From contig JAOAAR010000112.1 in NCBI GenBank assembly GCA_026418755.1, positions 1 to 6,598 on the forward strand: 6,598 nucleotides of DNA, read 5' to 3'. The DNA is from Planctomycetota bacterium (GTDB lineage Bacteria; Planctomycetota; SKW154). The position numbers and the translations under genes were made by a program. The notes under the pieces are model-generated. The model saw only the letters and a program-made list of their open reading frames with translations. It had not been told where the DNA came from and did no database searches. Shown here one piece after another: positions 1 through 6,172 of the stretch (its first letter is position 1; each line of letters begins with the position of its first letter).

Positions 1-219
1 GCCTTCATCTGTGACGCAGACAGGGCAGCCAGGTCCAGAGACAAGCCGAATGTTAGGAGGCAAAAGAGAGCGGATTCCGTATTTTGCAATCGCCATTGTA
101 TGGGTGCCGCATACCTCCATTATGTTAAGAGTGCGGTTTAATTTTGCTGCTTCTTTCTTTATTCGATTCAAGAGAGCCTCTGCCAACTTTTTTGCGCGGA
201 ATCTACTCTCCGGAAGCAT
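1..219 (-). CDS. hypD: HypD, [NiFe]-hydrogenase maturation iron-sulfur protein (N-terminal 73 residues, runs off left edge)
   Basis: Role (family knowledge): cytoplasmic [4Fe-4S] scaffold that, with HypC, holds the iron carrying two CN and one CO ligands while it receives cyanide from HypE, before transfer to the hydrogenase large subunit. Seen: the reading frame gives MEVCGTH at residues 34-40 followed by GPGCPVC at 62-68. These are the two cysteine signatures that define HypD, with C37, C65 and C68 being the conserved cysteines. The start chosen is the ATG at 219-217, which lies inside the end of hypC and has GGAG (+ strand 227-230) seven bases upstream. A more internal ATG at residue 34 would remove the helical N-terminus that the family carries. 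Full-length HypD is about 340-370 residues, so roughly the first fifth is present; truncation is by the window edge, not by mutation. It overlaps hypC by 17 nt, which suggests translational coupling. Identification is secure. Confidence 0.95.
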   Translation of the reverse strand, partial: MLPESRFRAKKLAEALLNRIKKEAAKLNRTLNIMEVCGTHTMAIAKYGIRSLLPPNIRLVSGPGCPVCVTDEG

Positions 220-427
220 CAAGCATCTCCGAAAGCAGGCGCAAGGTTTCCTGAGCCTCTTCTTCTGAGTACCTCTCTATTGCAAAACCGGCGTGAATGA
301 TGACCCAGTCACCGACTTTTACTTCCGGAAGAAGCGAAAAGTCAGCCTCTCTTTGTACTCCTGCTAAGTCAACAATTCCACGGTTCTCTTTCAACTTAAT
401 GACTTTCGCTGGCACCGCAAGACACAT
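203..427 (-). CDS. hypC: HypC, hydrogenase maturation chaperone
   Basis: Role (family knowledge): small chaperone that binds HypD and the large-subunit precursor and carries the Fe(CN)2CO moiety through its N-terminal cysteine once the initiator methionine is removed. Seen: 74 residues, the normal length, beginning MCLAVPAKV with the essential C2. The middle has the family core VGDWVIIHAGFAI at 38-50, including the conserved H45. The C-terminus is an acidic helix. The start ATG lies within the 3' end of hypF (32 nt overlap), and a strong AGGAGG-type site at + strand 437-443 sits nine bases upstream, so the start is well supported. It lies between hypF and hypD in one minus-strand operon and its stop overlaps the start of hypD. 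Nothing appears broken. A HybG/HupF-type paralogue dedicated to one hydrogenase cannot be told apart from this sequence alone. Confidence 0.96.
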   Translation of the reverse strand: MCLAVPAKVIKLKENRGIVDLAGVQREADFSLLPEVKVGDWVIIHAGFAIERYSEEEAQETLRLLSEMLDASGE

Positions 428-2768
428 AGTTTTTTTCCCTCCTATTCTTTGCCAGTTTTGCGAAAAGTGCTTGCCCGAGGCTTATTCCTGCGTCGTTCGG
501 CGGCACTTGAGAATGAGTGAGCACTTCGAACCCTTGCGCTTCAAGGAGATATTTTGTGCGCAAGTAGAGGTATCTATTTTGGAAGGAGCCGCCTGAAAGT
601 GCTACGCGCTTGATAGCATATTTCTCTGCCCCAAATTTGCAAAGTTCGACCGCTGCACGGCATATAGTCTCGTGAAACGACAAGGAAATCTCTTCCACTC
701 TTCTCTTTGCCGCTATGTCGCTCAGTATACTCGCCAGAATCTCTTCCGTCTCAAGAATTGCAGTCTCTTCTTTATAACTTATCTTGTAGTGATAACGGTT
801 CACATTCTCTTTGTGCTCGGGAATGGATGAGATGATTTTGTAAAGGAGCGATTCCAGTTCAGCAGGTGCCTGTCCTTCGTAACTGTTCTCATAACAGACA
901 CCACATAGTGCTGCAACGGAGTCAAAAAATCTTCCGAGAGACGAGGCATAAGGAATGTTCAAATTCTGCTGAAGAAGTTGGAGGACTGGCTCGATGTGCG
1001 TATTGGGTATCTGCTCAAACATTGGCAAGGAGAGATCCAGCATTCTTGAACCAAACATACTGAAGAGTTGGGCAACTGCTGTGCGCCATGGCTGTTTTAT
1101 AGCAGATTCTCCACCAGGTAACGCAATCTCCTTCAGATGCCCAAACCGTTCGTAGTGACGACCATTCACATATATAAACTCGCAGCCCCAGATTTTTCCG
1201 TCTGCCCCATAACCAATTCCATCAAAGCAGACCCCTAATACGGGTTTAGTAGTATTATTCTCGGCAAGGCAGGAAAGAATATGAGCGTGATGGTGTTGCA
1301 CTTGCAGAACTGGAAGAGAAAACCTTTTTGAAAACTTTGTAGTGAAATAATTAGGATGCATGTCACAGACAACTACTTGGGGCTCCACTTGAAGAATCCT
1401 CTTGAAGTGGTTCAACACATTCTCGAACGCTTCAAATGTGCGAAGATTTCGCATATCACCGAGATGCTGGCTGATGAACGCCTCGTCATAGCGTGTCAGT
1501 GTGATGGTGTTTTTCTCTTCTGCTCCAAGTGACAGAACATCTCTTGATGGAAGCGCAGGTAGTTTTATCGCTTGGGGAGTCCAGCCCCGGGCTCGTCTTA
1601 TCATCACAGGAGTTTCTCCCATCACTCGTACCACAGAATCATCGTTGTGAACCACAATCGGACGGTTATGGGAGAGAAAGTAATCAGCGATTCCCTTTAA
1701 GTCGCTTAAAGCAACCGTTTCGTCCTTGATTGTCGGTTCATCCTGTCTGTTACCGCTTGTCATAACAAGAGGTCTTGCCACTTGATGAAGGAGTAGTAGA
1801 TGAAGAGGGGTGTACGCTAACATAACGCCTGCTTCGGCAAGATGCGGGGCAAGGTTTTCCGCCAGATTGGAGTTTTCCCTTTTCTGACATAGAAGAATCG
1901 GTGCACGCCACGATGTGAGCAACTCTTCTTCGACTCCGTTCATCTTTACAACTTTTCGGGCCTCCTCCAGAGAACTCACCATAATCGCAAGCGGCTTATA
2001 TGGACGGCGTTTCCTCATCCGCAGATTCTTGACCGCCTCGGGGTTCGTCCCGTCGCAGGCAAGGTGAAACCCTCCAAGCCCTTTGATTGCTATTATCTTG
2101 CCTTCCTTCAATAATTTCGCCGCCTCTTCAATCGGCTCCCTACACTCAACTCTTTTTCCTTCGCTGTCCAGCAAATACACGAACGGACCACAAACAGCAC
2201 AGGCATCCGGCTGGGCGTGAAATCGTCTGTCTGATGGGTCTTCATATTCTCTGCGACAGTCTGTACACATTTCAAACTCTTTCATTGTCGTTCGCTCTCT
2301 GTCATACGGGACATCCTCTACAATGGTGAACCGCGGTCCGCAATCGGTGCAATTGATGAAGGGATAGCCGAACCGTCTGTCTTTGGGTGAAAACAACTCT
2401 TCTTGACAGTTTTTACAGACAGAGACATCGGGAGGAACCACTACTTCTTTCCTTCCTTTTTTCTTACTCTCTTTGACTACGAAATCAGTCTCTCCTTTCG
2501 TTTTCATCGGCTTGATGAAAATGTTCCGTATCTCTGCAAGAGGCGGTTTCTCTTTAACAAGCGCATTCTTGAAAGAGGTGAGGCTCTTTTTCGTCCCTTC
2601 GACTTCGATGTGAACTCCATACGGCGTGTTCGTCACATACCCTCCAATCTTGTGCCGTTGTGCGATTCTATAGACAAATGGTCGAAACCCTACCCCTTGA
2701 ACTCGTCCTCGCACATCTACAGACCAGCGTAATGTTTCGCTTCCTTTCTCTTTCTGTTTGTCTGTCAA
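396..2768 (-). CDS. hypF: HypF, carbamoyltransferase of hydrogenase cyanide-ligand synthesis
   Basis: Role (family knowledge): uses carbamoyl phosphate and ATP to form carbamoyl adenylate and passes the carbamoyl group to the C-terminal cysteine of HypE, where it becomes the CN ligand. Seen, in order: an acylphosphatase domain (about 12-100) with GRVQGVGFRP at 21-30 (catalytic R29) and N47; two zinc fingers of the form C-x2-C-x18-C-x2-C (C118, C121, C140, C143 and C168, C171, C190, C193); a YrdC-like domain (about 212-398) with KGLGGFHLAC, KRRPYKPLAIM and TSGN; and a Kae1/TobZ-like domain (about 408-775) with HPNY, HHHAH at 492-496, SGGSFQN and NDAG. The 790 residues fit the family (about 750-780). 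The start is TTG: an in-frame TGA lies two codons upstream, and TAGGAG sits nine bases before it. No in-frame ATG occurs before the acylphosphatase domain. All four domains are intact, so it is probably functional. Confidence 0.97.
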   Translation of the reverse strand: MTDKQKEKGSETLRWSVDVRGRVQGVGFRPFVYRIAQRHKIGGYVTNTPYGVHIEVEGTKKSLTSFKNALVKEKPPLAEIRNIFIKPMKTKGETDFVVKESKKKGRKEVVVPPDVSVCKNCQEELFSPKDRRFGYPFINCTDCGPRFTIVEDVPYDRERTTMKEFEMCTDCRREYEDPSDRRFHAQPDACAVCGPFVYLLDSEGKRVECREPIEEAAKLLKEGKIIAIKGLGGFHLACDGTNPEAVKNLRMRKRRPYKPLAIMVSSLEEARKVVKMNGVEEELLTSWRAPILLCQKRENSNLAENLAPHLAEAGVMLAYTPLHLLLLHQVARPLVMTSGNRQDEPTIKDETVALSDLKGIADYFLSHNRPIVVHNDDSVVRVMGETPVMIRRARGWTPQAIKLPALPSRDVLSLGAEEKNTITLTRYDEAFISQHLGDMRNLRTFEAFENVLNHFKRILQVEPQVVVCDMHPNYFTTKFSKRFSLPVLQVQHHHAHILSCLAENNTTKPVLGVCFDGIGYGADGKIWGCEFIYVNGRHYERFGHLKEIALPGGESAIKQPWRTAVAQLFSMFGSRMLDLSLPMFEQIPNTHIEPVLQLLQQNLNIPYASSLGRFFDSVAALCGVCYENSYEGQAPAELESLLYKIISSIPEHKENVNRYHYKISYKEETAILETEEILASILSDIAAKRRVEEISLSFHETICRAAVELCKFGAEKYAIKRVALSGGSFQNRYLYLRTKYLLEAQGFEVLTHSQVPPNDAGISLGQALFAKLAKNRREKNYVSCGASESH

Positions 2769-2777
2769 ACTTCAGCA

Positions 2778-2783
2778 CTCCTA
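2778..2783 (-). promoter_or_regulatory. Ribosome binding site of hypF, overlapping the hypB stop
   Basis: On the minus strand the sequence reads TAGGAG, and its first three bases are the hypB stop codon TAG. Nine bases separate it from the TTG taken as the hypF start. Because an in-frame TGA lies between this site and the TTG, the site fixes TTG as the start. The arrangement lets ribosomes finishing hypB re-initiate on hypF. Confidence 0.7.
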
Positions 2784-3464
2784 AGGCGTTTTTCTGTTAT
2801 TTAATGTACGCTCCTTCAACCACTCAGCGAGTTTCTCCACCCCCTCGCCAGTTTTTGCCGCCGTGATAAAGACGGTCGCTGCAGGATTGACAGTAAGAAC
2901 GCTTCTCCTTAACCCTTCTATATCACAGCCAGCATACCGTCCTATGTCGCTTTTGTTCAGAACGACCACCTGCGAACGGAGGAACATAAGCGGATATTTA
3001 AGCGGTTTGTCCTCTCCTTCCGGCACAGAATAGACGACGACTCTTAATGACTCGCCCAAATCAAACTCTGCAGGACAGACTAGATTTCCAACATTCTCAA
3101 TGAAAAGAATGTCAGGAGAAGAATCCACTTCTTCAAGTAAATGCTCGTATGCGTGTTCGACTTGCTCTGCGAGGAGATGGCAGGCGCCGTAAGTGTTTAT
3201 TTGGTGCGCAACCGCACCGATGCGGCGAATCCTCAAACTGTCTGAATCCCCCGCAACATCTCCTTCTATTACTGCAACCTTGACTCCATCCTTTAAAAGT
3301 TTCGGAATAAGCGATTCGAGAAGGGCGGTTTTTCCACTTCCTGGCGCGCCCATCAGATTCACAACCAGTACCCCTTCTTTTACAAACCGTTGCCGATTCT
3401 TCATTGCCGTCTCTTCGTTTATCTTCAACGCTTTCTCCTCTATCCGAATCCTTTCCTTGTGCAT
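2781..3464 (-). CDS. hypB: HypB, GTPase for nickel insertion into hydrogenase
   Basis: Role (family knowledge): SIMIBI-class GTPase that works with HypA (and SlyD in some bacteria) to load nickel into the large subunit after the iron site is built. Seen: 227 residues with P-loop GAPGSGKT at 39-46, GDVAGDSDSLRI at 68-79, the C95-H96 pair and C130 (in ENVGNLVCPAE) that form the metal site in the G domain, and the G4 motif NKSD at 170-173. It lacks the N-terminal CxxCGC nickel site of the E. coli protein and any histidine-rich stretch, so it is the short form found in many lineages. The start ATG has GGGAGA eight bases upstream (+ strand 3473-3478). It is the first gene of the hyp operon here, preceded by a candidate promoter at 3510-3538. 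hypA, often its neighbour, is not adjacent: the next gene upstream is a SemiSWEET. UreG is the nearest alternative family, but the cysteine-histidine pattern and the hypFCD neighbours settle the call. Confidence 0.95.
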   Translation of the reverse strand: MHKERIRIEEKALKINEETAMKNRQRFVKEGVLVVNLMGAPGSGKTALLESLIPKLLKDGVKVAVIEGDVAGDSDSLRIRRIGAVAHQINTYGACHLLAEQVEHAYEHLLEEVDSSPDILFIENVGNLVCPAEFDLGESLRVVVYSVPEGEDKPLKYPLMFLRSQVVVLNKSDIGRYAGCDIEGLRRSVLTVNPAATVFITAAKTGEGVEKLAEWLKERTLNNRKTP

Positions 3465-3509
3465 AGTTTTTGTCTCCCAGGGAGCCAGAATCAGCCAAAG
3501 GTAATAAGA

Positions 3510-3538
3510 ATTCCATCAAAGAGTTCTTAATTTGTCAA
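3510..3538 (-). promoter_or_regulatory. Candidate sigma70-type promoter of the hypBFCD operon
   Basis: On the minus strand a perfect -35 hexamer TTGACA (positions 3538-3533) is followed after 17 bases by TGGAAT (3515-3510), which matches four of six bases of TATAAT. Transcription would begin near 3503, leaving a leader of about 40 nt before the hypB ATG and its GGGAGA site. The element lies in the 119 nt gap after the SemiSWEET stop, where a promoter for the operon is expected. No sigma54 (GG-N10-GC) site was seen. This is a match by eye to a consensus and has not been scored. Confidence 0.45.
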
Positions 3539-3583
3539 ACAAAATGGCTTCTTCGCAATGCTTTTTGAGAAGGGGTTCTGTAT

Positions 3584-3847
3584 TCATTTATATTTCAGTT
3601 TCAGAACCAGCATCATACTGACGAGAATAAGGGTCACGCCGTTTGCCACAATCACGGGGGCTGCCCTCAGAAGAATTCCATAAAGAAGCCAGAGAGTAAC
3701 CCCGAGGGTGATTGTCAGATACATTCCCAAAGATATATCTTTAGTGGATTTCGTCTTTATCGCTTTAACGACCTGAGGGACGAATCCACCTGTCGTTAGC
3801 ACCGCTGCTATGAAACCGATTACCTCTGTTACACTCACACTTTCCAT
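3584..3847 (-). CDS. SemiSWEET-family (MtN3/saliva, PQ-loop) small sugar transporter
   Basis: Role (family knowledge): bacterial SemiSWEETs are three-helix inner-membrane proteins that dimerise into a passive sugar uniporter. Seen: 87 residues, the typical length. Three hydrophobic helices lie at about 9-28, 40-60 and 64-84. The PQ-loop motif GGFVPQVVKAIKTKSTKDIS occupies 20-39, with the hinge proline-glutamine at 24-25. Helix 2 has LWLLYG with W53, and helix 3 has VANG with N69; these correspond to the tryptophan and asparagine that line the sugar pocket in studied SemiSWEETs. The ATG start is preceded by an A/T-rich stretch without a clear Shine-Dalgarno site, so initiation may be weak, but no better in-frame start exists close by. 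It lies 119 nt upstream of hypB on the same strand and probably has its own transcript, possibly reading into hyp. Substrate cannot be told. Family assignment is firm. Confidence 0.88.
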   Translation of the reverse strand: MESVSVTEVIGFIAAVLTTGGFVPQVVKAIKTKSTKDISLGMYLTITLGVTLWLLYGILLRAAPVIVANGVTLILVSMMLVLKLKYK

Positions 3848-3892
3848 TTTAACAGAAAGATTGGATAGAAGGGAATGAATCTTCTCTCTTTG

Positions 3893-3921
3893 TTGCGTTT
3901 TTGGAGGTATTTTGGCAAAAT
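3893..3921 (+). promoter_or_regulatory. Weak candidate promoter for the plus-strand oxidoreductase operon
   Basis: TTGCGT at 3893-3898 (three of six matches to TTGACA) is separated by 17 bases from CAAAAT at 3916-3921 (four of six matches to TATAAT). The start of transcription would fall near 3928, about 23 nt before the ATG at 3951. The -10 box lies inside a perfect palindrome. The match is poor, and it is reported mainly because some promoter should exist in this 103 nt divergent gap and nothing better was seen. Confidence 0.2.
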
Positions 3922-3922
3922 A
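3908..3922. repeat. Perfect 7+1+7 palindrome in the divergent intergenic region, possible operator
   Basis: TATTTTG, one central G, then CAAAATA: both 7-base arms match perfectly, in the only divergent intergenic region of the window (3848-3950). The one-base centre rules out an RNA hairpin, so protein binding to DNA is the more natural reading. It covers the candidate -10 box of the plus-strand operon and lies 61 bp upstream of the SemiSWEET start. No regulator gene is present in the window, and I do not recognise the motif as a known operator. Confidence 0.35.
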
Positions 3923-3954
3923 TGGGCAGGCGTTGTAGGAACTATTCTCGATGA
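3922..3954 (+). other. Possible 10-codon leader ORF coupled to the [2Fe-2S] gene
   Basis: An ATG at 3922 opens MGRRCRNYSR and ends at TGA 3952-3954, which overlaps the ATG of the next gene as ATGA. GGAGG at 3903-3907 lies 14 bases upstream, rather far for a ribosome binding site. If transcription starts near 3928, as the weak promoter would imply, this ORF would not be translated. It may be chance, and is recorded because of the ATGA junction and the otherwise weak site (AGGA, 3937-3940) of the following gene. Confidence 0.12.
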
Positions 3955-4259
3955 GGATAAAAGAGCATCCTATTTTGAAGTTTAAGAAGGGGCGTAAAGT
4001 GGAGTTTTACTTTGAAGGAAAGAAGATGACAGGATACGAAGGGGAGAGCGTTGCTGCAGCGCTGCTTGCCAATGGGGTGAAAGTTTTCAGGCTGAGTAAG
4101 CGGCTCAACCGTCCGAGAGGTTTTTTTTGTGCAATTGGACGGTGTGCATCCTGCAATATGCTGATTGACGGGCAACCTAACACCCGTGCCTGTATTACTC
4201 CCCTTAGAGAGGGGATGGATGTGAGGAAACAGGAGGGACGCGGGAGGATTGAAAGATGA
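3951..4259 (+). CDS. Small (2Fe-2S)-binding subunit of a sarcosine/proline/opine-dehydrogenase-type complex
   Basis: Role (family knowledge): plant-type [2Fe-2S] subunit (Fer2_4 family; relatives are HcnA, LhpF-like proteins and the N-terminal part of SoxA) that carries electrons between the flavin subunits of a multi-subunit amine or imino acid dehydrogenase. Seen: 102 residues. An N-terminal stretch RIKEHPILKF is followed by a beta-grasp segment with YEGESVAAALLANGVKVFR (29-47), then RPRGFFCAIGRCASCNM and RACITP. The cysteines are C60, C65, C68 and C81, a C-x4-C-x2-C-x12-C cluster pattern. All four ligands are present, and the protein ends EGRGRI, as such subunits do. The ATG is the first start after an in-frame TAG at 3936-3938; AGGA ten bases upstream is a weak ribosome site. 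It overlaps the next gene by ATGA. Which substrate the complex uses cannot be told. Confidence 0.9.
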   Translation: MRIKEHPILKFKKGRKVEFYFEGKKMTGYEGESVAAALLANGVKVFRLSKRLNRPRGFFCAIGRCASCNMLIDGQPNTRACITPLREGMDVRKQEGRGRIER

Positions 4260-6172
4260 AGGAAGAAGTGGTGGTGATTGGGGGCGGGCCAGGTGGGATG
4301 TGCGCTGCGATTGAGGCGGCGCGTTGTGGCGCTTCCGTCACGCTTATTGAGGATAAACCCGTATTAGGTGGGCAACTCGTCAAGCAAACTCACATGTTTT
4401 TCGGTTCGAAAGATGAGTTCGCAGGTGTACGCGGTATCGATATTGCAAAAATCTTAGCAGATGAAGTCGAGAGACAAGGAGTGAAAGTCCTGACTTCGAC
4501 CACCGCCACAGGAATCTTTGATGGAAACATCGTTGGGGTCACGACGGAAGAGAGATACTCGAGAATCGTAGCGGAGAGAATCATAGTTGCGACCGGAGCG
4601 TATGAGAATCCGCTTGGGTTTATCAACCGTGACCTACCTGGTGTATATGGGGCGGGTGGGGTTCAGACATTGATGAATGTTGAAGGGGTGCTTCCTGGTG
4701 AGCGGTTTGTAATGGTGGGGGCGGGAAATATCGGTCTGATTGTTTCATATCAGTTGATTCAAGCAGGTGCAGAAGTTGTGTGTGTGGTGGAGGCGTTGGA
4801 GCGGATTGGGGGCTATGAGGTTCACGCTGCAAAATTGCGCAGGCTTGGTGTGCCGATTCTTTTACGCCACACCGTTGTCGCTGCGTTAGGAAAGGAGAGT
4901 GTCGAAGGTGCTGTCATTGCACAACTGGATGAGAAAGGGAGAGTGATTGATGATAGCAAATTCGGTGTTACCTGTGATGCGATATGTATTGCAGTCGGGC
5001 TTTCTCCTTTAGTTGAGTTGCTTGTTCAAGCGGGCTGTAAGATGATGTATGTTTCCGAGTTGGGGGGGTATGTTGCATGGCATGATGAGAATCAGAGGAC
5101 GAGTGTTGAGAACATATATGTGGCAGGAGATTCAAGTGGGATAGAGGAGGCGTCCACGGCGATGCTGGCTGGGAGGATAGCGGGCATTTGTGCTGCACTT
5201 TCTCTTAAGAAGGAGAGAAGAGGATATGACGCTGAGGAAGCGTTAAAAAATTATAGAGAAAGGTTGTCTTTTCTGCGAGCAGGACCGTTCGGAGAGAAGG
5301 CGCGGAGAGGGAAGGAGAGTTTTGGGATTCAGTTTTCGCTGCCGTTGTTACCGTCGGAGAGGACCTCTTCAAAGAAGAAGCGGCATCTTACGGCGAAGCC
5401 TTTTCACAAGGGGCCAGTTGCGGTGATTGAGTGCAATGAGAGGATTCCCTGTAACCCCTGTGTTGATTCTTGCCGTTTTGGGGCGATTCGGATTGAGGGC
5501 AATATGAACGAGGTTCCGCTTCTTGAGCCTCTTTTGTGTAGAGGCTGTGGGGAATGTGTCATTGCCTGTCCTGGGCTTGCAATCTTTCTTGTTGACAAGG
5601 GTTTTTCAGAATCTGAGGCGGAGATAGGGGTACCGTACGAGATGGCTGATGTGCCGAAAGTGGGTGACAAAGTGATGGTAACTTCATCGGAAGGGGATGT
5701 CTTGTGTGAAGGAAGGGTCACGAGGGTGCGCGATTCGAAGAAGAAGAGGAGAATAGTTTTTTTTGGCGTGCCGAAGCGGTACGCTGATAAAGCGAGAGGT
5801 TTCCTGTTGCCGTCTCTTGCGAAGAGCGGGAGGTTTGTTAAGATGGCTGTGGACAAAGAAGGGGGAAAAGAGGATTTTCTTCTTTGCATTTGTGAGGATG
5901 TATGGCGTTCGCAGGTTGAGGCGCTTATTGACGCAGGATATCATTCATTTGACGAACTAAAAAGGATTTTAAGATGTGGTATGGGTGCTTGTCAAGGGAA
6001 GACTTGTCAGAGGCTTATTCTCAATATATTGTCGCGAAAGTTAGGGGTTTCTATGAGTTCATTGAGACCGCATAAGGCGCGTAGTCCTGTGCGTCCGACT
6101 CCGTTAGAGGTTTTTGCTTCTTGTGAGGAAGTTCCGCAGAACACAGGTGGTTCAAAAAGGGAGTCTCATTGA
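4256..6172 (+). CDS. FAD/NAD(P)-dependent oxidoreductase with 4Fe-4S and BFD-like segments (SoxA-alpha/HcnB/LhpE-like subunit)
   Basis: Role (inferred from family): electron-transfer flavoprotein subunit of a complex that oxidises an N-methyl or imino amino acid or opine, passing electrons to NAD(P), ferredoxin or quinone. Seen, in order: FAD Rossmann motif VVIGGGPGG (6-14); a second nucleotide-binding motif VMVGAGNIG (152-160); the flavin-site motif NIYVAGDSSG (286-295); ferredoxin-like cysteines C393, C399, C402, C406 and C428, C431, C434, C438; an insert of about 90 residues (455-540) with GDKVMVTSSEGDVL; and a BFD-like [2Fe-2S] segment with C544-x-C546 and C574-x4-C579 (C584 nearby). A short tail with PVRPTPLEVFA ends the protein. 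Start: ATG overlapping the previous stop, with GGGAGG eight bases upstream (4242-4247). It is followed directly by a lipoate-ligase-like gene (TGATG junction). No catalytic DAO-type flavoprotein is in the window, so substrate remains unknown. Confidence 0.9.
   Translation: MKEEVVVIGGGPGGMCAAIEAARCGASVTLIEDKPVLGGQLVKQTHMFFGSKDEFAGVRGIDIAKILADEVERQGVKVLTSTTATGIFDGNIVGVTTEERYSRIVAERIIVATGAYENPLGFINRDLPGVYGAGGVQTLMNVEGVLPGERFVMVGAGNIGLIVSYQLIQAGAEVVCVVEALERIGGYEVHAAKLRRLGVPILLRHTVVAALGKESVEGAVIAQLDEKGRVIDDSKFGVTCDAICIAVGLSPLVELLVQAGCKMMYVSELGGYVAWHDENQRTSVENIYVAGDSSGIEEASTAMLAGRIAGICAALSLKKERRGYDAEEALKNYRERLSFLRAGPFGEKARRGKESFGIQFSLPLLPSERTSSKKKRHLTAKPFHKGPVAVIECNERIPCNPCVDSCRFGAIRIEGNMNEVPLLEPLLCRGCGECVIACPGLAIFLVDKGFSESEAEIGVPYEMADVPKVGDKVMVTSSEGDVLCEGRVTRVRDSKKKRRIVFFGVPKRYADKARGFLLPSLAKSGRFVKMAVDKEGGKEDFLLCICEDVWRSQVEALIDAGYHSFDELKRILRCGMGACQGKTCQRLILNILSRKLGVSMSSLRPHKARSPVRPTPLEVFASCEEVPQNTGGSKRESH

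Noticed and set aside
2403..2732. A 109-codon plus-strand frame opposite the 5' part of hypF.
   Set aside because: The minus strand here encodes the acylphosphatase and first zinc-finger part of HypF; the plus frame shows no family features.
2763..2768. A second TTGACA on the minus strand, at the hypF start.
   Set aside because: No -10-like box lies 16-18 bases downstream. It is explained by the TTG start codon and following codons of hypF.
3474..3484. Inverted repeat CTCCC-A-GGGAG that includes the hypB ribosome site.
   Set aside because: At most four pairs can form around a three-base loop, so it is unlikely to hide the ribosome site. It reads as chance.
3545..3580. Possible terminator after the SemiSWEET gene (CTTCT and AGAAG arms on the minus strand, followed by a broken T-rich stretch).
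   Set aside because: The stem has only about five pairs around a long loop and the T tract is interrupted, so it is too weak to call.
4121..4128. Runs of eight T at 4121-4128 and 5757-5764 inside the oxidoreductase genes as possible frameshift sites or assembly errors.
   Set aside because: Recognisable motifs continue in the same frame on both sides of each run (FFCAIGRC; VFFGVPK), so the frame is intact.
5404..5889. A 161-codon open frame on the minus strand opposite the FAD oxidoreductase gene.
   Set aside because: It lies wholly within a gene with clear motifs on the other strand, has no recognisable domain and no ribosome site of note; it is a shadow frame.
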